Counted from the first letter of the stretch, positions 33,306 through 41,760 are shown. The stretch is DNA of 64,000 nt from Gammaproteobacteria bacterium (GCA_023228645.1 JALOAT010000001.1:1-64000); one strand, 5' to 3'. Numbers and translations are program-made. Notes: a model not told the origin generated them from the letters alone.

Positions 33306-34003
33306 ATGAGTAAAGAATTAATGTTAATCCAATCCCTAGTTGGTGGAGGGGGGTAACGAATGGCGATATTGTATTTTACGGTGAGTTAGGTCCGAATTTT
33401 TTAACTTATGAAGATCTAAGTCTCCATTTTAATGTTGGGGAAGGGCAGCTTAATACTGGAGTAGGGGTAAATCACTGGCTTCGGTTCACTATTGATGATA
33501 AAGAAATTATAATTAGTAAGGTTAGTGTTAGACGTTCTTTAACATATAAACATCTATACTCGAAAGGCTTAATCTACGGTACTGATGATGTAGGTCTTTA
33601 CACCCCTGATGGGTTAGTTGGTGTAAATCAATTAAAGACTATTGTTATTCGAGGACAGGCTTACAAATGTCGGTTAATTAGAGGCTGTGATGGCGTTTCT
33701 GGGCTTACGACTGGTAATAGTGGTAATGATCCTGTAGGTACATACAACTCTGAATGGAGTCGATTATTCTATCCAATAGTTACAGATAAGAAAGACGTTG
33801 TGTCTTACCAAGGTCCTATGATTGGTAATTATACCGACGATAGTTTAGAAATGAATGTCCGATATAGCTGGTGTCAGGAAGTTCTAAATAGCGGACCTAC
33901 TACTCAGTCAGTCTTAAGAGGTGGTTTTAGTGTAAGTAGAATGGTTTGGGCAGGTAATGGGAATTACAACGTATGGCGACCATGTCTTGAAAAGATTGAC
34001 TAA
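33306..34003 (+). pseudogene. Adhesin-like gene switched off by a G6 tract (candidate phase-variable)
   Basis: ATG 33306 with AAAAAGGATTTAGAA reads MSKELMLIQSLVGGGG then stops at 33354-33356. One extra G in the GGGGGG run (33348-33353) would continue as VTNGDIVFYGELGPNF and onward for about 215 residues to 34003, all open. The downstream part looks coding throughout (LSLHFNVGEGQLNTG, WCQEVLNSGPTTQSV). The start MSKEL is shared with the Kelch gene at 42695. Probable surface-exposed domain of unknown fold, currently out of frame. Confidence 0.7.
33348..33353 (+). repeat. G6 homopolymer tract at the frameshift point
   Basis: Six G between codons for GGA and TAA. G7 restores the long frame; G6 gives a 16-residue peptide. 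Confidence 0.75.
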
Positions 34004-34022
34004 TTATTCTACTGCTGAAATA

Positions 34023-34060
34023 TTTAATTCTAGATTATTTCAATTATATATAACTGTTAT
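34023..34060 (+). promoter_or_regulatory. Phage promoter motif
   Basis: ATTCTAGATTATTTCAATT followed by ATATATAACTG; matches the full form at 15531 and 62178. 43 bases before 34103. Confidence 0.55.
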
Positions 34061-34102
34061 GACGTCACTAGTTAACAACTCAACATTCTTAAGGTGTTAA
34101 AC

Positions 34103-34381
34103 ATGGACTATAGAACAAAGTTGGCTGTAGAGTATATCGAAGATAAAATCAATAAGCTATTATTTACAACTGATCCTGATCTTTTTCTTTATCAGGATCA
34201 GGGCTTTGCTATTATGCAGCAATGGGATTCTGATACTGTTTCTGGATATGAGCCTACTAATAGATTCTATGTCTGGGTAATAGCTGAGCGTAAAAGAGTG
34301 AGTGCTGAAGATTCACTCCAGAATACCATTAAACAGTTTATTGAAGTTATTGAATCTCAACATGAAACTTCCCTTAACTGA
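34103..34381 (+). CDS. Hypothetical protein
   Basis: 92 residues from ATG 34103 (AAGGTGTTAAAC upstream). Helix-rich with LYQDQGFAIMQQWDS. Overlaps the next gene by 20 bases. Confidence 0.65.
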   Translation: MDYRTKLAVEYIEDKINKLLFTTDPDLFLYQDQGFAIMQQWDSDTVSGYEPTNRFYVWVIAERKRVSAEDSLQNTIKQFIEVIESQHETSLN

Positions 34382-34871
34382 CTTCATTTCTTTTACGCTT
34401 TTAAAAAGCTATGAGAATTATTGGAAAGAGAAGTATCTTAAACCAAACCAAGTAGAATTACGGTCTAGATCTCGATATAGTGCTGTAGACAGATTGAGAG
34501 TTCCTGTGCCTGTTCTTATAAGGACTGAACATGGTTCTCTTTTGTTCTCTCTTTCTTCTTCTCCTCAACGTCAGGTAAAGAACCTAACGAATAAATTAGA
34601 GGATTTGAGAGTTAAGGTAATTGAGTATTTAGTTCTTAAGGATTCGGTAACAGAAGAAGTCCTAGAGTATTATAGAGAACTAAAACAACACGTAAGCTAT
34701 CATCGCTATCCAACCAACCACTACTTAAGAAACTTTTATATTATCTCACTTCTAGAGTCAGGCTTTACACTTATTAACGCTAACTTAGGAAGAGGAGTCG
34801 ATATAGAACAACTTCTTAAACAATACCCTACACAATTCAAGGATTACTTTGGTAATCTTAGTAGTAATTGA
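34362..34871 (+). CDS. Hypothetical protein, paralogue of 34986 product
   Basis: 169 residues from ATG 34362; start set by the overlap with the previous gene, since no binding site is clear. VLIRTEHGSLLFSLSSSP, VTEEVLEYY and LLKQYPTQF correspond to VFVKTDRDIFTLSFTQVP, TEEDVEEYPEYF and LSKQYPKQL in the next gene. Unknown. Confidence 0.62.
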   Translation: MKLPLTDFISFTLLKSYENYWKEKYLKPNQVELRSRSRYSAVDRLRVPVPVLIRTEHGSLLFSLSSSPQRQVKNLTNKLEDLRVKVIEYLVLKDSVTEEVLEYYRELKQHVSYHRYPTNHYLRNFYIISLLESGFTLINANLGRGVDIEQLLKQYPTQFKDYFGNLSSN

Positions 34872-34879
34872 AAAACATA

Positions 34880-34909
34880 ATAGAGCTTCCTAAGAAGCTC
34901 TATTTATGC
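34880..34909 (+). terminator. Terminator ATAGAGCTT/AAGCTCTAT
   Basis: 9-bp stem, TTATGCC tail. Confidence 0.8.
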
Positions 34910-34985
34910 CCTATTTATAGATAAGCATTTCAACAGTAAACCCTTTCTAACTATAGAGTAATCAAAAGGAGCAAAGGTACTCAAC

Positions 34986-35501
34986 ATGAAGGTAGTTATC
35001 AACTCTTTTAAAACCATCGATGAGTTCGAAGTACATTGTACTAAGATGATTCCTCGACTAACGAGATTCAAGCATTCAGAACTACGATTGAATGCTAAAA
35101 TGGCTGTCTTTGTCAAAACAGATAGAGATATCTTTACCTTATCATTCACACAAGTTCCTGTTAAGCAAATGAAAACGCTACTTAACAGAATGGATATGTT
35201 CGATGTTCCAGTAAATGAACTAGGTTATCTAGAAGTTACTGTAACTGAAGAGGATGTGGAAGAGTATCCTGAGTATTTCTCACACTCTACCTCAAAGGTA
35301 ATAACTTCAAGAGATAAGCATGACTACACTATTCCTTGTGAAGCACCTTTTCATACACTCGTAGCAAAGAAAGCTTTCTTTTTAGAATACCTTTTAAAAG
35401 AAGGTCATCTTGTTGCTAAAGCAGGTGTTCAAACAGGAGGTAGTTATTACCATCGCTTGTCTAAACAATATCCCAAACAACTCGTTAGTGGTTATCGATA
35501 A
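34986..35501 (+). CDS. Hypothetical protein, paralogue of 34362 product
   Basis: 171 residues, starts MKVVINSFKTIDEF after AAAGGAGCAAAGGTACTCAAC. Shares about three conserved blocks with the upstream protein. Unknown. Confidence 0.68.
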   Translation: MKVVINSFKTIDEFEVHCTKMIPRLTRFKHSELRLNAKMAVFVKTDRDIFTLSFTQVPVKQMKTLLNRMDMFDVPVNELGYLEVTVTEEDVEEYPEYFSHSTSKVITSRDKHDYTIPCEAPFHTLVAKKAFFLEYLLKEGHLVAKAGVQTGGSYYHRLSKQYPKQLVSGYR

Positions 35502-35512
35502 GGAAATAAGTC

Positions 35513-35917
35513 ATGAATAAAATCAAACTAGTAAAGAAGCGGGATGTAGAGTTCATAGACTTTACAAGTATTAGGACAAGAATCATCGAAAAGGAGGGGA
35601 AGAGTCTAATCTTACATCTTAACCATTCTTACACTGAGGATGACAGATATGTTGTCATTTACCATAATGACTCCGTTTTTCCTATCTTACATTTCTCAGC
35701 GACTTGTCAGGTTAGTCAAGTAACTGAAAAAGGATTCTCTGCATACGGTACGATGGTATTGAGAGAAGGACAATGGGGATTCAAAGCTATTGATTCCTCC
35801 TTTTATGAAATCTATCACATTCCACATCTACCAGAATGGGAGCGATTAGAAGAAGCAGAACTTGAAGTCGCTGAGAAGTATCTATCTCAATGCGATCTTT
35901 CTGAATTCTTAGACTAA
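35513..35917 (+). CDS. Hypothetical protein
   Basis: 134 residues, strand-rich N-terminal two thirds, helical end. AAGGAAATAAGTC site. Unknown. Confidence 0.68.
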   Translation: MNKIKLVKKRDVEFIDFTSIRTRIIEKEGKSLILHLNHSYTEDDRYVVIYHNDSVFPILHFSATCQVSQVTEKGFSAYGTMVLREGQWGFKAIDSSFYEIYHIPHLPEWERLEEAELEVAEKYLSQCDLSEFLD

Positions 35918-35930
35918 AAGAGGAAGGGTG

Positions 35931-36413
35931 ATGTTTATTTTAAAGAAGACACTTCATGCTGAGATTCAGTTAGCTGAGTTCAGAGGCTATCATAAAGCAA
36001 GAGAAGATCTGATTAAGGAGAAAGAAACATATGCTGAATTTGATCGTCAGCAATTACTGAACACCTTCATTATTGGTGTAAGTAATGAGTATGAAAATCC
36101 TTATATTGGTAAGGTTGTTGATTTCTTTTCTTCTGATCCAGTTATTTGGGACTTTGTAACAAATACTGAATTTGTTTTTATGGGCGCTTTTAAACCCTAT
36201 ACCAAACAGCTATTTGAAGCCTTATTGAAACTCTCTCCTGAAGAACGCGCAGCAGTTATGTTCGTCAATCTGTATAAGGGTAAAGAAGTCTCTTTCAATA
36301 AGGTATTGCGTCCTGATACTGCTATACTCTCTCCTGATGAAATCAAACATACCTTAATGACAAATGGTTATGATTGGGAGAAAGGCGTAGGAAATCCCAC
36401 CATTTCAAAATAA
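35931..36413 (+). CDS. Hypothetical protein
   Basis: 160 residues from ATG 35931, with AGAGGAAGGGTG directly before it. Helical; KAREDLIKEKETYAEFDRQQL may form a coil. Unknown. Confidence 0.68.
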   Translation: MFILKKTLHAEIQLAEFRGYHKAREDLIKEKETYAEFDRQQLLNTFIIGVSNEYENPYIGKVVDFFSSDPVIWDFVTNTEFVFMGAFKPYTKQLFEALLKLSPEERAAVMFVNLYKGKEVSFNKVLRPDTAILSPDEIKHTLMTNGYDWEKGVGNPTISK

Positions 36414-36421
36414 TTAGGAAT

Positions 36422-36459
36422 ACTGTCTAAAGGTATACATATAACTATCTTTAGACAGT
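36422..36459 (+). promoter_or_regulatory. Promoter motif inside an 11-bp inverted repeat
   Basis: ACATATAACTA (36437-36447) sits between ACTGTCTAAAG (36422-36432) and its exact reverse complement CTTTAGACAGT (36449-36459). Looks like an operator enclosing a promoter, or a leader hairpin. It drives the gene at 36481, starting 21 bases later. Confidence 0.55.
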
Positions 36460-36480
36460 GTCTATAAATAGGAGATTACA

Positions 36481-36693
36481 ATGAAACGTTTAATTAGAAC
36501 AAGTCTGGAGTCTTTTAGAACTTTAGATTATTTCACTTTAGTTAAAGAGGAGCAAACCATATTACCTAATACAGAAGAAGTTAAAGAAAACATTTGGGTA
36601 TATCGTGACCCAATGGGAGTGTTTATCGACTGGCACAACCATATGAGAGATCTAGCACTACGTCATGATTTACGACGCAACTTTGAGTTCTAA
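36481..36693 (+). CDS. Hypothetical protein (70 aa)
   Basis: MKRLIRTSLESFRTLDYF start, acidic centre, RHDLRRNFEF end; AGGAGATTACA site. Unknown; possibly controlled by the inverted repeat at 36422. Confidence 0.65.
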   Translation: MKRLIRTSLESFRTLDYFTLVKEEQTILPNTEEVKENIWVYRDPMGVFIDWHNHMRDLALRHDLRRNFEF

Positions 36694-36762
36694 TTTAAAG
36701 GAGTTTACTTTGAACTTCCTACAGTTAGTAGCTCTAAGAATAGATAATTCAATCAACGGCAT

Positions 36763-36788
36763 AAAGAGAGGGAATAATCCCTCTCTTT
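36763..36788. terminator. Bidirectional terminator between converging genes
   Basis: AAAGAGAGGGA/TCCCTCTCTTT, 11-bp stem, between the plus gene ending 36693 and the minus gene ending 36807. Confidence 0.75.
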
Positions 36789-36806
36789 AAATAGACTTAC
36801 TTAACC

Positions 36807-37055
36807 TTAAGGATTCTCAGGATCTGGAACTGGATCAGGATCAGGTTCATCATCACCAGGAACTTCCGTATCATCATCACCGTCTTCAAAACCAGCTTTC
36901 TCATAAAGTTCAGGATACAGAACTTCATTAAGAGGAGCTAGCGTATTACCAGCACGACGATAGACAGTTTTCTTTTCTTCACTACTCCAAATAAATGGGA
37001 ATACTAGTGCTTTAAGATCAGCTTGTCTGCGCCATGGTCGAATAGTTGCAGCCAT
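36807..37055 (-). CDS. Hypothetical protein, lone minus-strand gene
   Basis: 82 residues. Starts MAATIRPWRRQADLKALVFP; on the minus strand GAAGGTG lies before TTTATATG. The C-terminus is repetitive Asp/Pro (DEPDPDPVPDPENP). The only minus-strand gene between 1 and 47.8 kb. Unknown. Confidence 0.6.
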   Translation of the reverse strand: MAATIRPWRRQADLKALVFPFIWSSEEKKTVYRRAGNTLAPLNEVLYPELYEKAGFEDGDDDTEVPGDDEPDPDPVPDPENP

Positions 37056-37174
37056 ATAAACACCTTCTTAACATGTTAAAAAATAATGAGAGGTTATATT
37101 TCTCAAAAGATTCAGCCTAGTTGTGTTTGAAATAGTGTTTTTAATTAGAAGTTAAAAAGAACTTTATTTTAAGT

Positions 37175-37185
37175 ACATATCACTA
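37175..37185 (+). promoter_or_regulatory. Promoter motif ACATATCACTA
   Basis: Core motif 46 bases before the gene at 37232. Confidence 0.55.
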
Positions 37186-37231
37186 TATTGACAAAGGTTA
37201 TTACTCATTTAACTCTCCTAGGAGAAGAATA

Positions 37232-37537
37232 ATGTCAGTCTGGCTAAAGATGGATGCTGAGAAACAAAGCGTCGTAGGTAAATTCATTGAACGTGCTTAT
37301 TATGGTAGAGGTGAATTGCGTTCTTTAATTGACCTAGCACCCAACAGACAAGGTCATCCTGATGATGGTAGGTGTCATTCTCTTAGACTAAGTGGTAAAG
37401 CAGAAGATCTTCTTCCTTGGTTAGAGTTGTTTGAAGAACTCACCAAAACAAACCTATCTGAGATTAAGAAAGAATTACGAGATGGAAGGGAAGTTATTAC
37501 TGCTAGAGTATTACATCCTTCTTTGTTCATGAATTAG
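37232..37537 (+). CDS. Hypothetical protein
   Basis: 101 residues; NRQGHPDDGRCHSLRLSG is a notable Gly/His/Asp-rich loop. TAGGAGAAGAATA site. Unknown. Confidence 0.68.
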   Translation: MSVWLKMDAEKQSVVGKFIERAYYGRGELRSLIDLAPNRQGHPDDGRCHSLRLSGKAEDLLPWLELFEELTKTNLSEIKKELRDGREVITARVLHPSLFMN

Positions 37538-37571
37538 TTTTTAGTATCTTCTATGTATGGAGACTTTACCT

Positions 37572-37778
37572 ATGGGTCACCGCATTATCATTCTTCCTTT
37601 TGAAGAAGCTGTTTCAACAGCAGTAAAACAAAACATTGAGTACGACAAAAGCATTGGTATTTATAACGAAGGCAATGAAGATATTTACCGAGAAGAAGCC
37701 ATCTTTCTGTTAACGGTCTTAGGGGAGAATTTCCTCCCGGAAGACCCATCAATCCCTCACATCAAAGTAAAGAAATGA
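37572..37778 (+). CDS. Hypothetical protein (68 aa)
   Basis: Start at ATG 37572 (MGHRIIILPFEEAV) because GGAG lies nine bases upstream; an ATG at 37557 has none. Overlaps the next gene by 4 bases (ATGA). Unknown. Confidence 0.6.
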   Translation: MGHRIIILPFEEAVSTAVKQNIEYDKSIGIYNEGNEDIYREEAIFLLTVLGENFLPEDPSIPHIKVKK

Positions 37779-38017
37779 GAAAATACTTTAAAGCAGAAAC
37801 ACACGAAGAACATTTGGAACGTCTCCGCAGTCAATATCCTGGTAGGTATATCTATTGGGAGAAATCTAGAGAAGTCCCTAAAGGAGAAGTCTTTAAAAAC
37901 TGGACTAAGATCTTTAACGAACGAGAAGCTAAACGACTATCTTCTCAAGTAGATAAAGATTTTAAGACCTACCTTGAAGCAGCAAAACTATCTGAAGATG
38001 GTAAAGCTTTAGCGTAA
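37775..38017 (+). CDS. Hypothetical protein (80 aa)
   Basis: Basic, helical, starts MRKYFKAETHEEHLERLRSQ. ATGA overlap with the previous gene shows coupling. Unknown. Confidence 0.65.
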   Translation: MRKYFKAETHEEHLERLRSQYPGRYIYWEKSREVPKGEVFKNWTKIFNEREAKRLSSQVDKDFKTYLEAAKLSEDGKALA

Positions 38018-38031
38018 GAAAAGGAAAAAGT

Positions 38032-38391
38032 GTGGAAGCTATTAAAAAATCTAAATACATTCTAGCTTCATATTGTCAAGATATGAAGGTAGGGCAGAAA
38101 AAACCTATTATATTTGATACGGATAAAGGAGAGTATATCTATATCGAAGATGTAGGTTATGTACTAAAGAAAGAAGTAGAGTGTGGTATTATTAATTATG
38201 TCTTCCTATACCACATGGAAAAGCATCGCCAGCGCTTTAAAGTAAAAGTCGTCGGTAATGGGGAAAATAAAAGAACTATTGCAGTGAGGACGAAAAATAA
38301 GGCTTGGTTTATTAAGCTTTATAAAATCCCTGCTGAACTTATCAATGATAGAAAAGTTGTCCAGTATCCACGACACTTCATCATTTACTAA
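38032..38391 (+). CDS. Hypothetical protein
   Basis: 119 residues from GTG (AAAAGGAAAAA upstream); beta-rich and basic (RFKVKVVGNGENKRTIAVRT). Unknown. Confidence 0.68.
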   Translation: MEAIKKSKYILASYCQDMKVGQKKPIIFDTDKGEYIYIEDVGYVLKKEVECGIINYVFLYHMEKHRQRFKVKVVGNGENKRTIAVRTKNKAWFIKLYKIPAELINDRKVVQYPRHFIIY

Positions 38392-38403
38392 TAATTAAAT
38401 AAG

Positions 38404-38434
38404 TAAAAGGGGTTTGAGGCAGCCTCTTTTTTTT
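38404..38434 (+). terminator. Terminator with GAGGC/GCCTC and T8
   Basis: AAAAGGGG...GAGGCAGCCTC followed by TTTTTTTT. Confidence 0.75.
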
Positions 38435-38508
38435 AATTTTTAATTATTAGTTCCATCATATGGATTTTCGATAGTCCTATCTTTAACACTAATTTAACGA
38501 CAAACAAG

Positions 38509-38721
38509 ATGAACCTTATTAACTTGAACGAAAAAGCGATTACCAATATCAAGATTGGTGATGAAGTACGATCCTATCTCACGCATGATATTGGTACAAT
38601 CAGTGAAGTTGATCTGGAAAATAAGACTATCAGTATTAGTTGGGCTAATGGTCATGAGAGTTCTGAAGTAGCTCATAACAGACTAAAGACTGTTGGTTAC
38701 GTTAATAAAGTTTCAAACTAA
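38509..38721 (+). CDS. Hypothetical SH3/KOW-like protein (70 aa)
   Basis: Pattern KIGDEVRSYLTHDIGTISEV DLENKTISISW suggests a small beta-barrel (KOW/hypothetical DNA-linked). No strong binding site (ACAAACAAG). Unknown. Confidence 0.6.
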   Translation: MNLINLNEKAITNIKIGDEVRSYLTHDIGTISEVDLENKTISISWANGHESSEVAHNRLKTVGYVNKVSN

Positions 38722-38735
38722 ACTACCAAAGAGTT

Positions 38736-38766
38736 TACAGGGGTCTTTTTAGACTCCTGTATTATG
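38736..38766 (+). terminator. Terminator ACAGGGGTC/GACTCCTGT
   Basis: 9-bp stem with one G-T pair, TTATGCC tail. Confidence 0.7.
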
Positions 38767-38821
38767 CCTTAGTTTTATTTTTTTATCCAGTTGAGCTAAT
38801 ATATAGGTTAGTTTAATTTGA

Positions 38822-38834
38822 ACATATATCATTA
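38822..38834 (+). promoter_or_regulatory. Promoter motif ACATATATCATTA
   Basis: Variant core 45 bases before 38879. Confidence 0.4.
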
Positions 38835-38878
38835 TTATAATAAGCTAATAGAATTATAAGAAACAAAAGGAACTTAAC

Positions 38879-39055
38879 ATGAAAGAGTATAAATACTTTA
38901 AAAGTGATCTAGATGACTTTATAGCTTTCATCATTGCTGCTTCAGCATCAGTAATATTTATCTTAATGCTGGTGTTTAACTTAGGTGTTAGACACGATGT
39001 TAAAATGAAACCTGGTACAGAAATTAGAGCTGAGAAAAAAGAAAATGGAAACTAA
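38879..39055 (+). CDS. Single-pass membrane protein (58 aa)
   Basis: ATG after AAAAGGAACTTAAC. One membrane helix about 16-36 (IAFIIAASASVIFILMLVF), then a charged tail (RHDVKMKPGTEIRAEKKENGN). Overlaps the next gene by 11 bases. Function unknown. Confidence 0.65.
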   Translation: MKEYKYFKSDLDDFIAFIIAASASVIFILMLVFNLGVRHDVKMKPGTEIRAEKKENGN

Positions 39056-39425
39056 ACAATTCACACAAGAAGAACAACTTCTATTAAAGAGAAAGACAGA
39101 AGTCCTTGACTTTCTCACTAAGTACTTTAATCTACTACCTGTAATGAATGGTAAGTATACAACTACTATTTCTGATGTAGTAAGGATTGTGAAGCCAGTA
39201 TTTATTGATTTAGTTAATGGTAGTCCTAAAGAAGAGTTTTCCTTAACCCTTCATAAAGACAGTAATCTACTTTCTTTTCTAGTAGTTGTAATGGATACAA
39301 TTAAAGAGCGTTTTTCTTTTCTATCGATTAAAGAAGAGAGAATAGATAAAACTGATGCTGTTGTTGAGATTTCATACACAGTTTCTTTTACTGATGAGGT
39401 AGAAGATGACTCAATTAAAGAGTAA
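39045..39425 (+). CDS. Hypothetical protein
   Basis: 126 residues, Lys/Glu-rich helix then two strands. Overlaps genes on both sides (11 and 20 bases), so a coupled three-gene unit. Unknown. Confidence 0.65.
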   Translation: METKQFTQEEQLLLKRKTEVLDFLTKYFNLLPVMNGKYTTTISDVVRIVKPVFIDLVNGSPKEEFSLTLHKDSNLLSFLVVVMDTIKERFSFLSIKEERIDKTDAVVEISYTVSFTDEVEDDSIKE

Positions 39426-40122
39426 ACATAAAGTCGTTTATTGTTACACAGAACATGCTTTTATTAGTGACAACTATACTCTTATTAAAGCAGTTATTGA
39501 TAATGAAGTTTTGTGTAAAGTATTGAAAGATAGTTTGGGATTTGATGAAGGTTTTGTTAATGCCATTAAAGGGATGAAAGATGTAAAAATTCGTTCTTTA
39601 GATGACTATACTAAGAACAGGGAGTTAAATAGAGTATATACTCATATTTGTCATTGCATCCCAAGACATCATCCCGAATTTGTTAAAGTGGTAGAAGGAC
39701 TCAAAAATTCTTCATTCACTGTAAAAGAAATTGAAGGCAATCAATACACTATCGCCAACCTAATAAATAATTATGAATTTGTCATAGAGCAAAGCGATCT
39801 CATTACTATCATTCCTGAAGGTAATGAAGCTCCTTATGAGCGTCGAGTAGTATGTGCTGCTAATAAGTCTACTAATACAGATAAGATGGTAACTAGTGCT
39901 CGTCATCACGACATTAATATGAACGAGATGATTAAACTCATTCATGAGTTAGAAACGTTGAAAAACGAACCTGTCTCTGACTTTAAATTACAGGGATTTG
40001 TTGATCAGCATAATGTCTTTATGACTAGAGAAGAAGCTAAGGCTCTTGCTGTAGGGAATCAACAGATTCGTCGTAAAGTAGGTGGTGATGAAGAAAGACT
40101 CTATAGTGAGAACCTTTACTAA
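39406..40122 (+). CDS. Hypothetical protein with a conserved phage ARHHD/TREEA-type domain
   Basis: 238 residues. The C-terminal half has RRVVCAANKSTNTDKMVTSA, RHHDINM and GFVDQHNVFMTREEAKALA followed by GNQQI. This pattern (cofactor-like ARH(H/Y)D then GFVDQ...F.TREEA) recurs in phage proteins of unknown activity; I cannot name the family. N-terminus carries Cys/His clusters (YCYTEHAF, HICHCIPRHH) that could bind metal. Confidence 0.65.
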   Translation: MTQLKSKHKVVYCYTEHAFISDNYTLIKAVIDNEVLCKVLKDSLGFDEGFVNAIKGMKDVKIRSLDDYTKNRELNRVYTHICHCIPRHHPEFVKVVEGLKNSSFTVKEIEGNQYTIANLINNYEFVIEQSDLITIIPEGNEAPYERRVVCAANKSTNTDKMVTSARHHDINMNEMIKLIHELETLKNEPVSDFKLQGFVDQHNVFMTREEAKALAVGNQQIRRKVGGDEERLYSENLY

Positions 40123-40127
40123 CATAA

Positions 40128-40415
40128 ATGAGAAAAACAATGTTAATTAAAGACGCTGTTAAATATTTGGAAGTAGGTCGTAACTATGTTAAACCCAAAG
40201 GAGATTCTTTCAACAACAGTACTTTCTACTTTTTAACAGAAGAAGGGTTAAACTGGTGCTATGCTGGTTCTGTAGGAGGAATAGTAAAAGGAAAGGACTT
40301 AGATAAACTCTTAAGTAACTCTTTCGATATCTATGCTGTCTATAGTGAGAGGAATGACTATTCCATTATCGAAGAACCAGACATTAAGCTAAACTTTGTC
40401 GACTTATTAAAATAG
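40128..40415 (+). CDS. Hypothetical protein
   Basis: 95 residues, mixed fold; starts 5 bases after the previous stop; weak site. Unknown. Confidence 0.65.
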   Translation: MRKTMLIKDAVKYLEVGRNYVKPKGDSFNNSTFYFLTEEGLNWCYAGSVGGIVKGKDLDKLLSNSFDIYAVYSERNDYSIIEEPDIKLNFVDLLK

Positions 40416-40428
40416 TAGAGTGATTAAA

Positions 40429-40983
40429 ATGGCATCCATCTTTACTGACTCCTTTTTCGATAACTTTATCGATTACCCTGGTTGGAATATCTCAGAGAAT
40501 CCTTTACCATTAGGAACTCTCTACGATTATATCTCCAGTACTTTTCTAGATGGCTTTATTAATTATGTAAATATTAAGAAAGCTTACCTTATTCAACGGT
40601 ATAGATCACCCGGAGATATTATCCCTTTGGAACAACTGCAACCTTATCGACAATCTAACTCCGTAGTATTACCAGATAGGGATTTAACTGTCGAAGAAGT
40701 ATTTGAGTTATATACACAAAAAGATATCAATATCCATACCAAGATTAGTACATTTAGAGATGACGTAGTTATTCTATCTCAAGCACTCAGTAATCCTAAG
40801 TGCTGGATCTACTTCTATTACGATATGGATTGTAGCGATTGCAGTATAGGTAGGTTTGAGACTGATGAGCCTGAAGAAGTTGTTATAGTTAAACTAGAGC
40901 AACACCTAGAAAGCTTTAATAACACCAAAGGACCCTTTAAAGAAATCCCTCTCCATTTCTTTAAAGGATGGATATCTTCCTAA
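40429..40983 (+). CDS. Hypothetical protein
   Basis: 184 residues from ATG 40429 (GAGTGATTAAA upstream); a GTG three codons earlier is possible. Very aromatic N-terminus (TDSFFDNFIDYPGWN). Contains MDCSDCSIG, a CxxC pair. Unknown. Confidence 0.65.
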   Translation: MASIFTDSFFDNFIDYPGWNISENPLPLGTLYDYISSTFLDGFINYVNIKKAYLIQRYRSPGDIIPLEQLQPYRQSNSVVLPDRDLTVEEVFELYTQKDINIHTKISTFRDDVVILSQALSNPKCWIYFYYDMDCSDCSIGRFETDEPEEVVIVKLEQHLESFNNTKGPFKEIPLHFFKGWISS

Positions 40984-41010
40984 GTAACTATTAAGAGAAT
41001 AGGTATCTAA

Positions 41011-41283
41011 ATGGATGACATAATTAAAGCACTAGATATTTCTGAAAAAGAATTACCTATAGCTAATCAACTCTTTGCTAACTATATTGAATTTATAAGG
41101 AAGATGGAAGCTAGTGAGTATAAAGACGCTAGTATCTATCTATCTAGATGTCGATTTACTGAAAGTAAATTAGAACAAGAAACAGTAGCTAAGATAAGAA
41201 CACTTTTTAAATATCCAGAAGAATTAAAAAGCATTAATAACCTTTACCTTAATAGCGAATTAATAGTAGAATTATATAAATAA
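41011..41283 (+). CDS. Hypothetical protein
   Basis: 90 residues, helical. Weak binding site (AATAGGTATCTAA). Unknown. Confidence 0.62.
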   Translation: MDDIIKALDISEKELPIANQLFANYIEFIRKMEASEYKDASIYLSRCRFTESKLEQETVAKIRTLFKYPEELKSINNLYLNSELIVELYK

Positions 41284-41288
41284 AAAAT

Positions 41289-41663
41289 ATGAGACAAATC
41301 TTTACTTTAAATAAGCTTTTCTTCTTAGTTGATAAAGAAGTACACGAACATACTCTTACTGCGGTAGTAGATCAGTTATTTAAACCTAGTAAAGGTAGTT
41401 CTACTATTATGGTTAATGAAGTTGTTTTAAATATTAACAATGAAGTCTTTAGTATAGAAACTATTTTAGATAAAGAAACAAACGTTCTTTCTTCTAGAAT
41501 GACTAAAGTGGATAATAAACCAACTACTATTACCTATCTAGGTTTTAAAGTGAATATCCATTCCAAAGAAGATAAGAATCTATCTCTTTTTGGTAAAGTA
41601 AAACAATTCATTCAGAAGTTATTCAACTCACCTCTACTACAATTGAGACACTTTAAAAAATGA
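41289..41663 (+). CDS. Hypothetical protein
   Basis: 124 residues, beta-rich N-terminal part and basic helical end (LQLRHFKK). Starts 5 bases after the previous stop. Unknown. Confidence 0.62.
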   Translation: MRQIFTLNKLFFLVDKEVHEHTLTAVVDQLFKPSKGSSTIMVNEVVLNINNEVFSIETILDKETNVLSSRMTKVDNKPTTITYLGFKVNIHSKEDKNLSLFGKVKQFIQKLFNSPLLQLRHFKK

Positions 41664-41726
41664 ATACAGATACTATTACGATCTACGAACCTTATGGATA
41701 AATAAGAAGAAGTCGCTCGATTAATA

Positions 41727-41760
41727 GTTGCTGAGCATAGCAACCTGAGTCAAGAGACTC
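41727..41760 (+). other. Tandem hairpins in a leader
   Basis: GTTGCT/AGCAAC with GAGCAT loop followed by GAGTC/GACTC with AAGA loop, 32 bases before the start at 41792. No T run; resembles the hairpin pair at 15090. May regulate the gene at 41792. Confidence 0.4.

Noticed and set aside
36710..36790. TTG-start 26-residue ORF with AAAGGAG upstream
   Set aside because: Most of it overlaps the bidirectional terminator, so coding is unlikely.
41660..41701. 13-residue ORF after the 41289 gene
   Set aside because: Too short and no separate binding site.
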